Source: an uncultured Prevotellaceae bacterium (GTDB lineage: Bacteria; Bacteroidota; Bacteroidia; Bacteroidales; Bacteroidaceae). Taken from it: a stretch of 64,000 nucleotides of DNA. The DNA lies in assembly GCA_900318685.1 (NCBI GenBank), contig ONLL01000013.1, forward strand, positions 1 through 64,000, in the 5' to 3' direction. Within the stretch, counting starts at the first letter, position 1. Each line of letters starts with the position of its first letter. The translations under genes were made by a program, and so were the position numbers. The notes beneath the pieces are model-generated. The model worked only from the letters and a program-made list of their open reading frames with translations, searched no databases and was not told where the DNA came from. Of this stretch, positions 1 through 7,943 are shown one piece after another.

Positions 1-1
1 A

Positions 2-454
2 ACATTCGGTGACGTGCAGATTGATGTATCCGACAATAAGATGCAGTATGTATTCTTTCAAGACTTCCCCGTTTCGCTGATTTCAAAGGTCGTGGATGCT
101 GATGAAGGGCTGAGCCATGCACTCGCCGGAGCCTCCCCACAGGCCATCACAGCCCGCTACGGCTTTGACTACGATACGGACTATTCGCACATCAAATGGG
201 CTTTCATTCCCAATGTCATGCTGCTGAACTTGAACTACGGCGGAGCCGACCACCACATTCGCTTGGAGTTTAACAACAACAGCCAGTATTACACGTTTAC
301 GAAGGACGAACTGCAACAGCCAAAAGCGTTCCGTTCACTTGCCGAAAACGGCATCACCCTGCAACTGGAAGCTATCTACGACGGTTCCACTCTCATACAG
401 CGCTTCGGCTATGAGAAAGGGAACTATATGCATATTATCTTCAAAGCAGAATAA
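2..454 (+). CDS. 3' part of an unrecognised protein
   Basis: The reading frame is open from base 2, so the gene starts before the window; the GTG at 14 is only the first internal start-like codon. The visible 151 codons are rich in aromatic and polar residues in an alternating pattern that suggests a beta-rich, possibly secreted or lipid-anchored domain. I see no catalytic motif and no membrane helix. It resembles the small unnamed DUF proteins common in Prevotella and Bacteroides, but I cannot name a family. It lies upstream of the sigma-barrel gene on the same strand, separated by about 250 bases that hold a promoter-like element, so it is probably a separate transcript. Confidence 0.6.
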   Translation, partial: TFGDVQIDVSDNKMQYVFFQDFPVSLISKVVDADEGLSHALAGASPQAITARYGFDYDTDYSHIKWAFIPNVMLLNLNYGGADHHIRLEFNNNSQYYTFTKDELQQPKAFRSLAENGITLQLEAIYDGSTLIQRFGYEKGNYMHIIFKAE

Positions 455-458
455 ATGA

Positions 459-508
459 AGTCAGACAGATAAATAAATCGACATTTAACGAATAGTATTG
501 GTCTGACT
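459..508. repeat. Inverted repeat after the first gene
   Basis: AGTCAGAC (459-466) and GTCTGACT (501-508) are perfect 8-base inverted arms around a 34-base AT-rich loop, just after the stop of the first gene. It could be a weak terminator, but the loop is long and no T-run follows. I see nothing else in 455-640. Confidence 0.3.
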
Positions 509-654
509 CTTCAAAAAGAAAGATTTGAATTCAAACAACTAATTCATCGGCTCGAAAGAACAAACTACCAATCCGAAATAGGGCGCAGGAATATGACATT
601 CTTGCGCTTCCTTTTAGGGAAAAATAAAAAAAACCAAAAAGTTGTGATTCACGT

Positions 655-693
655 GCAGTCTTTTTGGCAGAGTGGTATCTATATCCATAGAGA
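655..693 (+). promoter_or_regulatory. Promoter-like element A before the sigma-barrel gene
   Basis: The element reads GCAGTCTTTT, then a short spacer, then GTGGTATCTAT and ATAGAGA. The same words in the same order and almost the same spacing recur at 2371-2410 before the methyltransferase gene. A two-box signal repeated before the sigma gene and its neighbour is what an autoregulated ECF sigma factor would recognise. The ATG at 707 lies 25 bases after the GTGGTATCTAT word, a sensible leader length, which supports that start. The role is inferred. Confidence 0.5.
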
Positions 694-706
694 CAATGCG
701 TTTTTG

Positions 707-2353
707 ATGGACATAGAGCAACTTGTAGCACGGGGCGTACAGGGCGACGAGGTGGCACTCGGAAGCCTGTACAGGGCATATCACCAACGAATGAAGGTGA
801 TATGCCAACGCATCGTGGGTGACCACCAAGTGGCTGAAGAACTGGCTCACGATGCATTTCTGCTGGCCTTTACCAAAATGAATCAACTGCGCAACCCGCG
901 ACGCTTTGAACAGTGGCTGACAAGCATCACCACCAATGTGGCCCTGCGCTACAAGGTGCGACACCATGAGCCGCAGATGCTCCCGCTCGATGCACTTGCA
1001 GATACAGATATTACACAGGAGAACACAACTACGGAAGAGAGACCGCTACCCACGATGGCGGAACTGATGGCAGCTGTCGATGCTTTGCCAAATGGCTATG
1101 GTCAGGTATTCCGTCTGGCAGTCATCGAGGAAATGTCGCACAAGGAGATTGCAGAAATAATGGGCATTGCCGCCCATTCGTCATCGTCACAACTGACAAG
1201 GGCCAAGAAAATGCTGCAAAAATCGCTTGCGCAGTATTGGCTGTTGTGGCTACTGCCACTATTGTTGCCCGTCATTTACTTCTTGCTCAGGACTGACAAG
1301 CAACCCAATGAAACCAAAACGATAGCAACGAAGCAGGACGAGACGAAAAAGCCGCCCGTAGTCCGTCCTGTGATTCCCAATGCACCAAGAAACACAACGC
1401 TCAGAATGGCGGTGATCCCCATCAATCATCAGCAAGCCGGCACAATGACAGTGGGCGACACGATTCCGCAGCGTATGGAACAGACCGACACGACCACAAG
1501 CATACACGAAGACAAGCCTCTGTCCGACATACGCCATAACAATGACACGCACATCGCCGAGATATTACCAGAACTGCCGACGGATAATAGGAGCCATCAG
1601 CCTAAGTGGTCAATAGATTTGGCATATTCGGGCGGAATGAATGAGCAAAGCATTAACCGTCCATTTGGGTTTACAGAAAAGCCACACCTCGACATCACCA
1701 GTACTATTCCTGTTACGTTTGATAAGTGGAGCGACTACGCTGATTTCTTGGCAGGGTACCCCGATGACGGCAACCACACCCGAGATATTCTGAAGCAGAT
1801 TGCGCAAAACAATGCCAGCCAGCCCAGTACGGACTGTATCGAGCGCAAGAGTCACCATTATATGCCCATCACGTGGTCGCTGGCTCTGCGGTATCAGCTA
1901 TCCGCCCGGCTTGGTCTGGAGACGGGGCTTAGCTATAGCCGCCTGACATCAGACTTTGAGACAGGAAGCAGTGGCAACTGCATCAGCGAGCAGCAGACGA
2001 TTCACTATCTCGGTATACCACTGAAGGGCGCATATAATATATATAATGTCAGGTCGTGGAATGTTTATGGAAGTCTCGGCATAAAGATGGAAATACCCGT
2101 TTCTGGTACTTGTCACACCAACTACATATTGAATGGTGCGATAGAGCTGGCTGAAAAGTCTACACTCCATGCTCCGCTACAGTGGTCAGTTGGTACAGGT
2201 ATCGGCCTACAGTACAACTTCACTCCCACGGTTGGCTTCTTTGCCGAGCCAAGCCTGCAATACTACATCCCAACAGGCAGCAGCATAGAGACCTACCACA
2301 CGGAACATCCGTTCTCGTTCTCGTTGCCGTTAGGAATACGCATCACATGGTGA
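707..2353 (+). CDS. ECF sigma factor fused to a membrane helix and outer-membrane-type beta-barrel
   Basis: A single 548-residue frame. Residues about 5-85 match sigma-70 region 2 (NPRRFEQWLTSITTN) and about 118-172 region 4 with its helix-turn-helix (MSHKEIAEIMGI). A strongly hydrophobic helix follows at 177-194 (WLLWLLPLLLPVIYFLL), then a polar, Thr/Pro-rich linker to about 299. From about 300 the sequence has alternating hydrophobic strands (KWSIDLAYSGG; WSLALRYQLSARLGLETGLS; final LPLGIRITW) ending in an aromatic residue, as in small PorT/OmpX-like barrels. Bacteroidetes usually carry the sigma factor and the membrane/barrel partner as separate genes. Here one chain could hold the sigma domains at the inner membrane and reach towards the outer membrane. 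The ATG at 707 is chosen over an in-frame ATG at 593 because region 2 starts here and the promoter-like element lies between them. Confidence 0.8.
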   Translation: MDIEQLVARGVQGDEVALGSLYRAYHQRMKVICQRIVGDHQVAEELAHDAFLLAFTKMNQLRNPRRFEQWLTSITTNVALRYKVRHHEPQMLPLDALADTDITQENTTTEERPLPTMAELMAAVDALPNGYGQVFRLAVIEEMSHKEIAEIMGIAAHSSSSQLTRAKKMLQKSLAQYWLLWLLPLLLPVIYFLLRTDKQPNETKTIATKQDETKKPPVVRPVIPNAPRNTTLRMAVIPINHQQAGTMTVGDTIPQRMEQTDTTTSIHEDKPLSDIRHNNDTHIAEILPELPTDNRSHQPKWSIDLAYSGGMNEQSINRPFGFTEKPHLDITSTIPVTFDKWSDYADFLAGYPDDGNHTRDILKQIAQNNASQPSTDCIERKSHHYMPITWSLALRYQLSARLGLETGLSYSRLTSDFETGSSGNCISEQQTIHYLGIPLKGAYNIYNVRSWNVYGSLGIKMEIPVSGTCHTNYILNGAIELAEKSTLHAPLQWSVGTGIGLQYNFTPTVGFFAEPSLQYYIPTGSSIETYHTEHPFSFSLPLGIRITW

Positions 2354-2370
2354 TTCTGTATCAAATCCAT

Positions 2371-2410
2371 GCAGTCTTTTCTTGTCTTGTGGTATCTATC
2401 CTTATAGAGA
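2371..2410 (+). promoter_or_regulatory. Promoter-like element B before the methyltransferase gene
   Basis: GCAGTCTTTT, spacer, GTGGTATCTAT and TATAGAGA match the element at 655-693. The ATG of the methyltransferase is 30 bases downstream of the GTGGTATCTAT word. The spacer is also the left arm of a perfect 14-base inverted repeat, CTTTTCTTGTCTTG (2376-2389) and CAAGACAAGAAAAG (2413-2426), whose right arm ends two bases before the start codon. Most likely this is the target promoter of the upstream sigma factor with an operator or hairpin laid over it. Confidence 0.45.
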
Positions 2411-2428
2411 ATCAAGACAAGAAAAGTA

Positions 2429-3214
2429 ATGCAACAGCGACATCTAAATCGAATACAGTATTTCAAAGAACAGGCAAACACAGCCCGTGAGTACTATCTG
2501 AACTATATACAATCGTACCTCCCGCTGACACACAAAACCCGTGTGTTGGAAATAGGATGTGGCGAGGGTGGGAATCTACTTCCATTTGCCGAGGCTGGTT
2601 GCAGCGTGACTGGCATCGACATCAGTCAAGGACGCATCGATGAAGCAAAGACATTCTTTGCAGAGTTCCATCAGCAGGGAATTTTCGTCTGTCAGGACTT
2701 TACTCTTACCCGGGAGCCTGGGACGGAGGGCGAACGTTTCGACATCATTCTTATGCACGATGTCATAGAGCATATCGAACCGTCTCGTAAGAGAGCATTT
2801 CTTCGTCGCGTCAAGTCGTTCCTCAAAGAGAATGGCCTCGTATTCTTTGGCTTTCCTGCCTGGCAAAATCCCTTTGGAGGACATCAGCAAATCAGCGTTG
2901 GCTTTGCCTCGAAGCTACCTTTCATTCACCTCTTACCCAAAACATTATACCGTAGACTGCTCAAACTAAGTGGAGCCACAGTCACGACCATTGACGAACT
3001 GATGAGTATTCGTGATGCCCGAGTTTCTGTAGAACATTTTAAACAATTGGCCGATGATACAGGCTTTACTATCTGTAGGAGAACACTATGGCTCATCAAT
3101 CCCCACTACAAGCAGAAGTTCCATCTCAGGCCACGCCGTCTGTGGGGGGTCTTTGCCAGCATTCCATATTTGCGCAATTTCTATACTACATCAGCATGGT
3201 ATCTTCTACGTTAG
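2429..3214 (+). CDS. Class I SAM-dependent methyltransferase
   Basis: The 261-residue protein has the Rossmann methyltransferase signature: motif I VLEIGCGEGGN at about 39-49, an acidic residue closing strand 2 (VTGIDIS), and a motif IV-like stretch IILMHDVIEHIEP typical of the UbiE/COQ5 and Methyltransf_11/23 group. No signal peptide or membrane helix is seen, so it should be cytoplasmic. The substrate cannot be told; relatives modify quinones, sugars or small metabolites. It lies 75 bases after the sigma-barrel gene behind a copy of the same promoter-like element, so it may be an effector of that circuit. Confidence 0.8.
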   Translation: MQQRHLNRIQYFKEQANTAREYYLNYIQSYLPLTHKTRVLEIGCGEGGNLLPFAEAGCSVTGIDISQGRIDEAKTFFAEFHQQGIFVCQDFTLTREPGTEGERFDIILMHDVIEHIEPSRKRAFLRRVKSFLKENGLVFFGFPAWQNPFGGHQQISVGFASKLPFIHLLPKTLYRRLLKLSGATVTTIDELMSIRDARVSVEHFKQLADDTGFTICRRTLWLINPHYKQKFHLRPRRLWGVFASIPYLRNFYTTSAWYLLR

Positions 3215-3494
3215 GGACAAACATATATATACGTTGAAATATAATTTTCTCACTCAAACAGCGTTTACTATATGAGACTGCTGATGGTAAAGATTCAAGA
3301 TATTCCTCCAACGTGTCAAACGCATCAAACCAGTCGGCAAAGTTACGCATGACTCTCTCCCTCATTGCCTTTTTCAATGCCTTGGCAAAATTACGAAGCT
3401 GGATGCGTTGTGATAGTTTGTGACCACCGGCAAAGGTGAAGTCATACGTTGCATTGAAGAATTGGTAATCATCTACTTTACTTCTACCTGTCCT
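3186..3494 (-). pseudogene. Open minus-strand segment, possible gene remnant
   Basis: The minus strand is free of stops for 103 codons from 3494 to a stop at 3186. It encodes a plausible charged, helical stretch (HKLSQRIQLRNFAKALKKAM; RNFADWFDAFDTLEEYLES). No convincing start exists: internal ATGs leave 63 residues or fewer, and the end overlaps the methyltransferase gene tail by 29 bases. The composition looks protein-like rather than random, suggesting the tail of a decayed gene, but I cannot name the family. It may also be chance. Confidence 0.3.
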
Positions 3495-3615
3495 CTACTG
3501 ATCCTCGCCTCATCCCCCAAAACTTGGCTCCTCCCCGACACATACATGCTTTTACTGCTACCCTCTGATTCATTTCGCAGCATCATACGAACTGCCAGGA
3601 ATATAGCTCATTCGT

Positions 3616-3699
3616 AAATTCTCTAGAGAATTTTGCCGTTACAACGGCACTTTCGGGTGCTTACCCGTAAGGTAAGGCTAAAATTCTCTAGAGAATTTT
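3616..3699. repeat. Two copies of palindrome AAATTCTCTAGAGAATTT with hairpins between
   Basis: AAATTCTCTAGAGAATTTT occurs at 3616-3634 and, with one extra leading A, at 3680-3699. Each copy is self-complementary. Between them are two short hairpins: GCCGTT-AC-AACGGC (3635-3648) and CGGGT-GCTT-ACCCG (starting near 3654). The unit resembles a REP/MITE-like repeat or a structured RNA; its function is unknown. Confidence 0.6.
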
Positions 3700-3781
3700 C
3701 GGTCAACCTCTATGTTTCGAGTCTGAAAGCATACCACTTTGGCGGGTTCACCCCTATTGTCACGTATACGTTACCCCCAAA

Positions 3782-3911
3782 AAAGGGACGCTCGTGCGAT
3801 GTGATGGGGGCACTCCGTTAGAGTGCTTTCGCTACTGTGCGCTATATTCGTTGGTGCTCGCTATGCTCGTACTCACGGTTATGGAGTGGAGACGCCTTCT
3901 TGCGTCCCTTT
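3782..3911. repeat. Inverted-repeat block, candidate structured RNA
   Basis: AAAGGGACGC (3782-3791) and GCGTCCCTTT (3902-3911) are perfect 10-base inverted arms. Inside lies a perfect hairpin GCACTC-CGTTA-GAGTGC (3810-3826), and CAGCTGT / ACAGCTG arms lie just outside near 3954-3989. Nested pairing without coding sense suggests a folded RNA or repeat element. No known RNA family was recognised. Confidence 0.4.
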
Positions 3912-3990
3912 GGTAGCAAGCGACCAGAGGTCGAGCGCAGCGTCTCGTGCCTTCAGCTGTATCATTGGTTTAGGACGAAATGACAGCTGG

Positions 3991-4050
3991 TAGAGGTAAT
4001 GTAGAGGATAAGTAGAGGTAAAGTAGAGGATAAGTAGAAGATAAATAGAT
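3991..4050. repeat. TAGAGGTAA / TAGAGGATAAG tandem repeat
   Basis: Units such as TAGAGGTAAT, TAGAGGATAAG, TAGAGGTAAAG, TAGAGGATAAG, TAGAAGATAAA and TAGATG follow head to tail. A similar run occurs on the opposite strand near 3470-3499, and one more unit near 4101. It looks like a decayed minisatellite. Confidence 0.65.
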
Positions 4051-4223
4051 GTAAAATTGTCTATAAACTGCTAATATATAGCAATTTGCGTAGTTTTTAG
4101 TAGAGGTAAATGATAAATTAGACATTTTGGCGCAGCCCGACATTTCCTTGCTAAGGACAAAAGACTTGGCAGGGGAAATACGCTGGAAAAAGTGAGGGAA
4201 AGAGAGTGCGGAGCGGAGGAGCG

Positions 4224-5246
4224 TCACTTGTAGTCGAAATGGCCGATGGCCTTCTTGAAGCGGTGGACGACGGAATGGCGTATCTGGGAGAAGTTGCCAT
4301 AGCGGAGGTTGCGATAGAGCTCTTCCATGCTGCGGCCCACTTTGATCCAGGGATGCTCCCAGGCCATGATTTGGAATACGCGCTTTTTGTACTCTACGTT
4401 CTCAATGACGTAAGGCGGATGGCGCAAGGGGAACTGCATCTCGTGACTGGGCATTGACAGCAGCTGCTGCATGCGCCTGGGAAGTGACCGCAGCGAACGC
4501 TGGAAGTGAGCCGACTCGGCCGAGACGCCTGGGTTGTGGATCATGTTGCGCGTGGGCACGATGGTGAGCCCTGAGTTGAGCGTGCAGGCAGACCAGAGCA
4601 GGGTCTCGTAGATGGGCTGTCCTCCCTGCTTGTGCTTGCGTATCTTGGTGAGCATCTCCTTCCATCCCTCCTTGCGGTTGTGTACGTTGGCCTCGAGCTG
4701 GTGCATGTTGAAGGTGTCGTCGACCACGGAGTACTGGCTGTCCCAGCGGTCGATGACTCGTCGCCATGAGGCCCATCCCCATACTGGCATCGCCGTAGTG
4801 AAGAGATAGTCGTAGGGGGCAGCGGTGAACTCTTCGTGGTTGAAGCCGGCAATCATGGCTATGCGCTCGTCGTTCTCGTAGCGGTTGAGCAGCTCGGTGC
4901 AGAAGCGGATGAAGGAGACGGCGGGCGTGGAGTCGTCCTCGAGCACGATGCACTTGTCGTGGAGGGAGAATGCCCATCGCTGTGCCTGATAGTTGGAGGC
5001 CCAGGCTCCCGCGTTCTCAGTATGATAGCTTCGCTGGACGTCGCACTGCCAGTCAATCTTGTCGTCGGCCACGATGCTTCTGGCCACAGCCAGTTTGTCG
5101 GCCTCTCGCTGGTTTCTCGGTCCGTCCTGATAGAGCAGGAGGTGGGAGGGGCGTGCCTGCCGGATGGCTTCGAAGGTGTGGCTGAGTGTCTCCGTACGCG
5201 TAAAGAAGATGAGCAGCACGGCGACGTTGTTGTCTGCTGGTATCAT
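4224..5246 (-). CDS. GT-A fold glycosyltransferase-like protein
   Basis: The 340-residue protein opens with a hydrophobic beta strand (NVAVLLIFFTRTETL) of the kind that starts a GT-A nucleotide-binding fold, and carries VLEDDS at about 101-106, the position of the metal-binding DxD motif in GT2-like enzymes. A WGWASWRR segment follows, a pattern of the family that adds sugars to cell-surface glycans. No membrane helix or signal peptide is seen, so it should act on the cytoplasmic side. It lies 12 bases after the TonB-type receptor and probably shares its transcript, an unusual partner for a sigma/anti-sigma/receptor set. The sugar and acceptor are unknown. Confidence 0.7.
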   Translation of the reverse strand: MIPADNNVAVLLIFFTRTETLSHTFEAIRQARPSHLLLYQDGPRNQREADKLAVARSIVADDKIDWQCDVQRSYHTENAGAWASNYQAQRWAFSLHDKCIVLEDDSTPAVSFIRFCTELLNRYENDERIAMIAGFNHEEFTAAPYDYLFTTAMPVWGWASWRRVIDRWDSQYSVVDDTFNMHQLEANVHNRKEGWKEMLTKIRKHKQGGQPIYETLLWSACTLNSGLTIVPTRNMIHNPGVSAESAHFQRSLRSLPRRMQQLLSMPSHEMQFPLRHPPYVIENVEYKKRVFQIMAWEHPWIKVGRSMEELYRNLRYGNFSQIRHSVVHRFKKAIGHFDYK

Positions 5247-5258
5247 GGTTGTAGTTGT

Positions 5259-7943
5259 TTAGAAGTCGTTGACCATACGTTGCTGCATCTCATCGCTTTC
5301 ATAGTGGTGCTGGTGATGCCGCAGGCGTGCTCCCCATTGGCAGGTGAGCGAAAGGAGGATCATGCGGTAGTTGAGCTTGTTGTCGAATGCCATCATCTTG
5401 GTGCCGATGTATTCCGTTCCCTTGACATGCGACGCGAACAGGTTGCGGCAGCTGAGGCCGAGGGTCAGCCGGTTTTTCCAGAAGCGATACTGGGCTCCTA
5501 TGTCGACCTTGTAGCGGGCGTCGAGTTTTCTGGTGACGTCTTTTTCTGGCGAGATGAATGTCGCATCGATGGTTGCCGTCCATTTCCGCTCGCGGTCGAA
5601 GAAGAAGGCGGCTTGAAGTGTTTCTGAGACCGACACATCTTCTATGCGTGAGTAGAGACTTCGATGGAGTCTGCCTGGGATGATCTCGCGTGGCAGGCGG
5701 TCGGTTCTGGAATACCATATCCGGTGCATGAGTGTGGCGGCCAGCCATCGCGTCTTGTCGTAGCAGCAGAAGGCGTTGATGCCGAGCCGGTGCTCATCGG
5801 TGATGTTGTCCCAGGAACTGTAGATATTGTACTTTTCGACCTGATAAATTACGTCGATTCTGTCGGGCTGGAAGGTATAGTAGAGGTCGAGGCCCAGTGC
5901 TCCTTTGTAGGCGTAGCTCATCATCGCCTTGTGCAGATAAGTGGGCTTCAGGCGCTGATTGCCGGAAGATACATTGTTGGCATCCTTCCACACTCTGATG
6001 GGGTTGATGCTGATCATATTGGGCCGGATGATCCTGCTGCTGTAGCTCAGGCTGAAGGTGTGGGAGTCATTGGGCTGGCAGCTGAGGTGCAGGTGGGGAA
6101 ACAGCTTGCCGTAGTCATTATTGTAGTCAAAGGCCATAGGGCGGTTTCTCCCTTTTGTCCAGGTATGCTCATAGCGGGCTCCGAGGCTAAGCGTCCAAGC
6201 GCTGCCGAATGTCCCGCTGTATGCTGCATAGGCTGCCAGGATCTGTTCGGTATAGTGGGATGTGACGTGGGCATAGGCTTCGCCCGTACCCGAATTGTCC
6301 AAGTCCAGGTGGCTGCGGTTGTGAATATACTGGCTGCCTAGGCTAAGGCCGGCATAGCTGACATCCAGTTTGGCGGAGTTGTTGTCTACAGTCTGGGCAA
6401 TGGTATTGATATAGTTGTAGGTGAGTGTATCGCTGAGACGGATGATATCGGGGCTGCTGCCTACGAATGTCTCATAACAGACGGAATGCCGACCGTCGTC
6501 CATCCGCATCCGATAGTGGTCGAGGTTGCAACTGATTCGGGGTCCGCTGTCACCCAGTTTCTGGATGGCATTGATGTTCAGCGCCCACGTCTTCGTGTCT
6601 TCTCCCTGGCTTGTCTGGGTGGTCATGCTGTTGTGGGAATATGGCTTGAGCGGCAGATAGTTGTAGAGCCTGTCGGTGTCGATTTGGCGCTCACCATCGG
6701 CCAGCATTACGTAGGCACCCAGGCTCAGCAGTCTTGATGCCTGACAGTCGAGCTGCCAGCGCAGCGTGTAGCTCTTCCTGCCGGTGAACTCGTCGGCTGT
6801 ACTGAAACGCTGTGTGTCGGAAAAGTCGACGGTGCTGGTCTTGCGGTCTATGGTCTGTTCTTTGGAAGCAGCGAGGTTCAGCGAGGTTGAGATGATGCCT
6901 TTGTTGTAGACGATGCTGGCAGTGGCCTCGTCGCCATGCTTTTCGTATTGCGTGCGTGCATAGGCCACAGAGCCGCCTATGAAGTCGTTGCCGTGCTTGC
7001 TGAGGACGATGTTGATGATGCCTGCATGGCCTTCGGCAGAGTAGCTGGCATCAGGATGTTGTATGACCTCGATTCTCTCTACGTCGGCAGCCGGATAGCT
7101 CTGCAGGAGCCGCAGCATATCCCTGGCCTGTACCTTTTGCTCCTTGCCGTTGATGCACAGTATGATGCCGCTTGCTCCCAGCAGGCTGATGTCCTCATCG
7201 TCGATGATGATGCCTGGCGCGTAGGGCAGCAGATCGCCGGCATTGATGGCTCCGGCTATGTGGCGAGCATCGAGGATAATGGCTCCAGACTCGCGTCGCA
7301 AGACGGGCGCCTGACCCTCCACCGTGATGCCTTCTAGCCGCTGGGTCGCGTAGTGCATCCTGACAGTTCCCAGTCCGGGCTTGTCAGAAAGCTGATAGAC
7401 GGTCGTGAAGCCGACGCAGGAGATACGTGCGAGAATGGCTTCGCCGGCTGAGGGAGGAGCATCGTATGGAACGGCGAAGTAGCCGCTTTCGTTCGATACG
7501 CCGCCACTGAGCAGGGTGGAGTCGGCAGGATTCAGCACGGCTATATTTGCATACACCACAGGCCGCCCCTGTTCGTCGATGATGGTACCCGTCAGGTGGC
7601 GGTCGGCCTTGTGGGTGCACTCCACGAAGATCTGGTGCCTAGGCTTTCCCTGTACGTCAGGATCATCGTCGGTGGCGACGGTCATCCGGATGGGATAGAA
7701 GCCTATCATCTGTCGGATGGCATCAGGGAGGGGCTTGTCGCGGAATGATGTGGTCACACGGAAGTTCTCCAGTTCATTATAGAGGAAGATAATAGCGTAG
7801 TCGGTGGACTGCTCGTTGAGCTGGCGCAAGGCATCGGATATGGACACATCGCGGAATGTGTGGGTAACCTTCTGGGCGAGGGCCGGTAGAGTGGCTAACC
7901 CCACGAAGGCAAGGAAGACGAGGAGGGTCGGCAGCTTCTTCAT
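5259..7943 (-). CDS. TonB-dependent-type outer-membrane receptor with signalling N-domain
   Basis: The 894-residue protein has a signal peptide (1-23, ending ALAQ). A secretin/TonB short N-terminal (STN) domain follows at about 25-90 (FRDVSISDALRQLNEQS), then a carboxypeptidase-regulatory-like domain at about 117-195 (HLTGTIIDEQGRPVVYANIA), a plug region, and a long strand-rich barrel ending near 870. The STN domain is what FecA-type receptors use to talk to an anti-sigma factor. The gene starts inside the end of the anti-sigma gene (4-base ATGA overlap), which fits that partnership. The barrel resembles the Bacteroidetes outer-membrane barrel family more than a SusC transporter, and no SusD follows. 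The ligand is unknown. Confidence 0.8.
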   Translation of the reverse strand: MKKLPTLLVFLAFVGLATLPALAQKVTHTFRDVSISDALRQLNEQSTDYAIIFLYNELENFRVTTSFRDKPLPDAIRQMIGFYPIRMTVATDDDPDVQGKPRHQIFVECTHKADRHLTGTIIDEQGRPVVYANIAVLNPADSTLLSGGVSNESGYFAVPYDAPPSAGEAILARISCVGFTTVYQLSDKPGLGTVRMHYATQRLEGITVEGQAPVLRRESGAIILDARHIAGAINAGDLLPYAPGIIIDDEDISLLGASGIILCINGKEQKVQARDMLRLLQSYPAADVERIEVIQHPDASYSAEGHAGIINIVLSKHGNDFIGGSVAYARTQYEKHGDEATASIVYNKGIISTSLNLAASKEQTIDRKTSTVDFSDTQRFSTADEFTGRKSYTLRWQLDCQASRLLSLGAYVMLADGERQIDTDRLYNYLPLKPYSHNSMTTQTSQGEDTKTWALNINAIQKLGDSGPRISCNLDHYRMRMDDGRHSVCYETFVGSSPDIIRLSDTLTYNYINTIAQTVDNNSAKLDVSYAGLSLGSQYIHNRSHLDLDNSGTGEAYAHVTSHYTEQILAAYAAYSGTFGSAWTLSLGARYEHTWTKGRNRPMAFDYNNDYGKLFPHLHLSCQPNDSHTFSLSYSSRIIRPNMISINPIRVWKDANNVSSGNQRLKPTYLHKAMMSYAYKGALGLDLYYTFQPDRIDVIYQVEKYNIYSSWDNITDEHRLGINAFCCYDKTRWLAATLMHRIWYSRTDRLPREIIPGRLHRSLYSRIEDVSVSETLQAAFFFDRERKWTATIDATFISPEKDVTRKLDARYKVDIGAQYRFWKNRLTLGLSCRNLFASHVKGTEYIGTKMMAFDNKLNYRMILLSLTCQWGARLRHHQHHYESDEMQQRMVNDF

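Larger units (their letters stand above)
3215..4223. other. Repeat-rich noncoding kilobase
   Basis: About 1 kb without a convincing gene lies between the methyltransferase and a convergent glycosyltransferase gene. It holds the possible remnant at 3186-3494, two copies of a 19-base palindrome (3616-3699), an inverted-repeat block (3782-3911) and a TAGAGG tandem repeat (3991-4050). The short frames within it have no protein-like composition. Confidence 0.6.

Noticed and set aside
593-706. In-frame extension of the sigma-barrel gene to an ATG at 593
   Set aside because: It covers the promoter-like element that recurs before the methyltransferase gene, and the added residues do not belong to sigma region 2.
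3420-3821. Two small plus-strand frames in the noncoding kilobase
   Set aside because: They run through palindromes and hairpins, have no protein-like composition and no promoter box.
4836-5627. Long plus-strand frame opposite the glycosyltransferase and receptor genes
   Set aside because: It spans two well-supported minus-strand genes and has the Val/Glu/Gly-rich composition of an antisense shadow in GC-rich DNA.
5259-7943. SusC-type transporter
   Set aside because: It has an STN domain and a barrel of the other Bacteroidetes receptor type, is too short at the barrel for most SusC proteins, and no SusD follows.
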